Shown: positions 4,711 through 6,171 of the stretch, in pieces
Layout of the letters: each line of letters opens with the position of its first letter
How positions within the stretch are numbered: the stretch's first letter is position 1
DNA from: an uncultured Nitrospinaceae bacterium
GTDB lineage: Bacteria; Nitrospinota; Nitrospinia; Nitrospinales; VA-1
Assembly: GCA_913043155.1 (NCBI GenBank)
Contig: CAJWLY010000094.1
Span: 1 to 6,171 of the forward strand
Direction of reading: 5' to 3'
DNA length: 6,171 nucleotides
Made by a program: the position numbers and the translations under genes
Notes under the pieces: generated by a model
Seen by the model: only the letters and a program-made list of their open reading frames with translations
Told to the model about the DNA's origin: nothing
Database searches by the model: none

Positions 4711-5745
4711 ATGATTAAAACCGTTGAGTATATTGACGGGAAGGTCCGTATGATCGATCAGACTCGCCTGCCGCTGGAAAAAGTATTTGTCGATTGCCAG
4801 ACGATCGAGGATGTGGATAACGCGATTCGGACGATGATTATTCGCGGTGCCCCGGCCATCGGTGTTGCCGCGGCGATGGGGGTGAGCTTGGCGGCTGAAG
4901 CGATCGGAGCAGAAGACTTCGATACGTTTTATGCCAAACTGGAAAGAAAATGCGATGCGCTGGCAAAGTCTCGTCCGACCGCCGTCAACCTGGCGTGGGG
5001 CATCGAGCGGATGAAGAAGGTTGCCTGTAACTCGAAAGACATGAGCATCCCCGAGCTCAAGCGACGGCTGAAGCAGGAAGCACTCGATATTTGCGAAGAG
5101 GACATCGCAGCAAATAAAGCTATAGGTAGACACGGCCAGGCACTGATCAGCGACAACAGCACCGTCCTCACCCATTGCAACGCAGGTGCCCTAGCTACGG
5201 CTGGATTCGGAACAGCCTTGGGTGTTGTGCGCGCCGCAGTCAACTCGGGTAAAAACATCAATGTTCTCGCCGACGAAACGCGCCCATTTCTTCAGGGTGC
5301 ACGTCTCACGGTCTGGGAACTGATGGAAGATAACATTCCAGTGAAACTCATTACCGATAACATGAGCGGATTCTTCATGAGCAATAATCAAATAGACGTA
5401 GTCGTGGTCGGTGCTGACCGAATTGCAGGCAACGGTGACGTCGCCAACAAGATCGGTACCTACATGGTTGCGGTGATGGCACAGAAACACGGAATCCCAT
5501 TTTACGTTGCTGCGCCCATCTCCACGCTCGACTTATCGCTTGCTTCGGGTGCAGAAATTCCAATCGAAGAACGGTCCGAAAAGGAAGTGGCGTGTATCAA
5601 CAACAAACGCATCACCCCGGAAGGCGCAGGCGTCGCTCACCCGGCATTCGACGTAACACCCAACGACCTCGTCTCCGCCATAATCACTGACAAAGGAATC
5701 GCCAAGCCACCTTTCACCGAATCTTTAAAGAGGCTTACCCAGTGA
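4711..5745 (+). CDS. mtnA: S-methyl-5-thioribose-1-phosphate isomerase
   Basis: This 344-residue enzyme converts S-methyl-5-thioribose 1-phosphate to the ribulose 1-phosphate form in the methionine salvage pathway, in the cytosol. It belongs to the eIF2B alpha/MtnA fold. Visible signatures are RGAPAIGVAAAMG (45-57), THCNAGALATAGFGTALG (154-171), VLADETRPFLQGARLT (185-200), NMSGFFM (217-223), VVVGADRIAGNGDVANKIGT (231-250) and the C-terminal PEGAGVAHPAFDVTP. Cys156 and Asp236 correspond to the catalytic cysteine and aspartate reported for bacterial MtnA. The RGAPAIG and NGDVANKIGT motifs favour MtnA over the related ribose-1,5-bisphosphate isomerases and eIF2B subunits. Length is normal. It follows the DUF167 gene by 14 bases. 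No other salvage enzymes (mtnB, mtnC, mtnD, mtnK) lie in the window, so the rest of the pathway must be elsewhere or absent. Confidence 0.96.
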   Translation: MIKTVEYIDGKVRMIDQTRLPLEKVFVDCQTIEDVDNAIRTMIIRGAPAIGVAAAMGVSLAAEAIGAEDFDTFYAKLERKCDALAKSRPTAVNLAWGIERMKKVACNSKDMSIPELKRRLKQEALDICEEDIAANKAIGRHGQALISDNSTVLTHCNAGALATAGFGTALGVVRAAVNSGKNINVLADETRPFLQGARLTVWELMEDNIPVKLITDNMSGFFMSNNQIDVVVVGADRIAGNGDVANKIGTYMVAVMAQKHGIPFYVAAPISTLDLSLASGAEIPIEERSEKEVACINNKRITPEGAGVAHPAFDVTPNDLVSAIITDKGIAKPPFTESLKRLTQ

Positions 5746-5755
5746 AATTGCCTGC

Positions 5756-5760
5756 GAAGG
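5756..5760 (+). promoter_or_regulatory. Shine-Dalgarno site deciding the GTG start at 5768
   Basis: GAAGG stands seven bases before GTG 5768, whose product begins exactly where the nucleotidyltransferase family begins (MKAMVLAAGFGTRL). Confidence 0.55.
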
Positions 5761-5767
5761 TATCCTA

Positions 5768-6171
5768 GTGAAAGCGATGGTTCTGGCCGCCGGGTTTGGT
5801 ACGCGGCTGCAACCGCTTACTCGCGTGTTGCCTAAACCCATGTTTCCCGTCCTGGGCCGCCCTCTTCTCTCCCACACGTTCGATCTGTTACGCCTAGCTG
5901 GTATCCGCGATATCGCGGTCAACGTTCATCACCTTCCGGAATGTATCATCGATCATTACGAAAGCACACCTCCGCCCAACCTCAATCTTCACTTTTCGCG
6001 AGAAGAACAAATCCTCGGAACAGCAGGCGGAATAAAAAAGTTGCAAAATTTTCTTGACGATGGGCCTTTCATCGTTATCAACAGCGATGTTGTCACCGAC
6101 ATCAACCTCAACCACGTCATCGAGTTTCACAAAAGCAAAGATGCATGCCTGACACTTGTCGTGCGGCAGGA
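5768..6171 (+). CDS. Sugar-phosphate nucleotidyltransferase (mannose-1-phosphate guanylyltransferase-like), N-terminal part, cut by window edge
   Basis: My translation from GTG 5768 gives 134 codons open to the window end. The protein begins with the nucleotide-binding signature LAAGFGTRLQPLT (residues 6-18), followed by LPKPMFPVLGRPLL (21-34), in which Lys23 is the conserved basic residue. GTAGG (84-88) and VINSD (103-107), where Asp107 should bind the metal, complete the Rossmann-like core. These enzymes join a sugar 1-phosphate to an NTP, giving an activated sugar for lipopolysaccharide, capsule or glycan synthesis. The sequence resembles the GDP-mannose and MurNAc-1-P uridylyltransferase (MurU) type subfamily more than RmlA or GalU. 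The base and sugar cannot be fixed without the C-terminus. It lies 22 bases after mtnA and is probably in the same transcript. A kinase-type partner gene, as with MurU, could be sought just beyond the window. Confidence 0.88.
   Translation, partial: MKAMVLAAGFGTRLQPLTRVLPKPMFPVLGRPLLSHTFDLLRLAGIRDIAVNVHHLPECIIDHYESTPPPNLNLHFSREEQILGTAGGIKKLQNFLDDGPFIVINSDVVTDINLNHVIEFHKSKDACLTLVVRQ

Noticed and set aside
4693..5175. 160-residue minus-strand open frame opposite mtnA
   Set aside because: It lies wholly antisense to a clear mtnA, has no recognisable domain and no promoter or ribosome site. It is a by-product of codon use in mtnA.

Overview
This is a compact, gene-dense stretch of bacterial chromosome holding housekeeping genes. 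Two genes are cut by the window edges and six are complete. All reading frames are intact, base composition looks even, and I see no insertion sequence, phage gene, tRNA, rRNA or CRISPR array. A clear asparaginyl-tRNA synthetase, a DivIVA-like protein next to YggT and a DUF167 protein, and bacterial Shine-Dalgarno sites all point to a bacterium. The YggT, DivIVA, DUF167 order, a single-domain YggT and roughly balanced GC would fit a Gram-negative of the deltaproteobacterial or Nitrospinota type. That placement is an inference from gene content and was not tested.

Layout. Bases 1-281 (minus) hold the N-terminal part of a nucleoside phosphorylase/nucleosidase family protein that runs off the left edge. 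Bases 282-585 are a divergent intergenic region with several short inverted repeats, one a good terminator-like hairpin at 417-436. Bases 586-2025 (plus) encode a TRAM-domain, iron-sulfur RNA m5U methyltransferase of the TrmA/RlmC/RlmD family. It converges, with only 30 bases between, on asnS (2056-3456, minus). A 209-base divergent region (3457-3665) follows, with candidate promoters facing both ways. From 3666 to the right edge, five genes lie head to tail on the plus strand with gaps of 4, 13, 14 and 22 bases: yggT, a divIVA-domain gene, a DUF167 (YggU) gene, mtnA, and the start of a sugar-phosphate nucleotidyltransferase gene cut by the window end.

How the genes fit together. The methyltransferase and AsnRS serve translation. 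YggT, DivIVA and DUF167 resemble the conserved envelope/division neighbourhood seen in many bacteria, here joined to methionine salvage (mtnA) and, through the last gene, nucleotide-sugar synthesis for envelope polysaccharide. The nucleosidase-like gene at the left edge could supply the step before MtnA in salvage of methylthioadenosine, but it is not in the same transcription unit and its exact substrate cannot be fixed from the visible fragment.

I found no convincing new system. The points most worth a second look are the orphan plus-strand terminator in the first intergenic region, which could mark a small RNA, and the DivIVA-like protein, which keeps the membrane-binding Phe-Arg pair.
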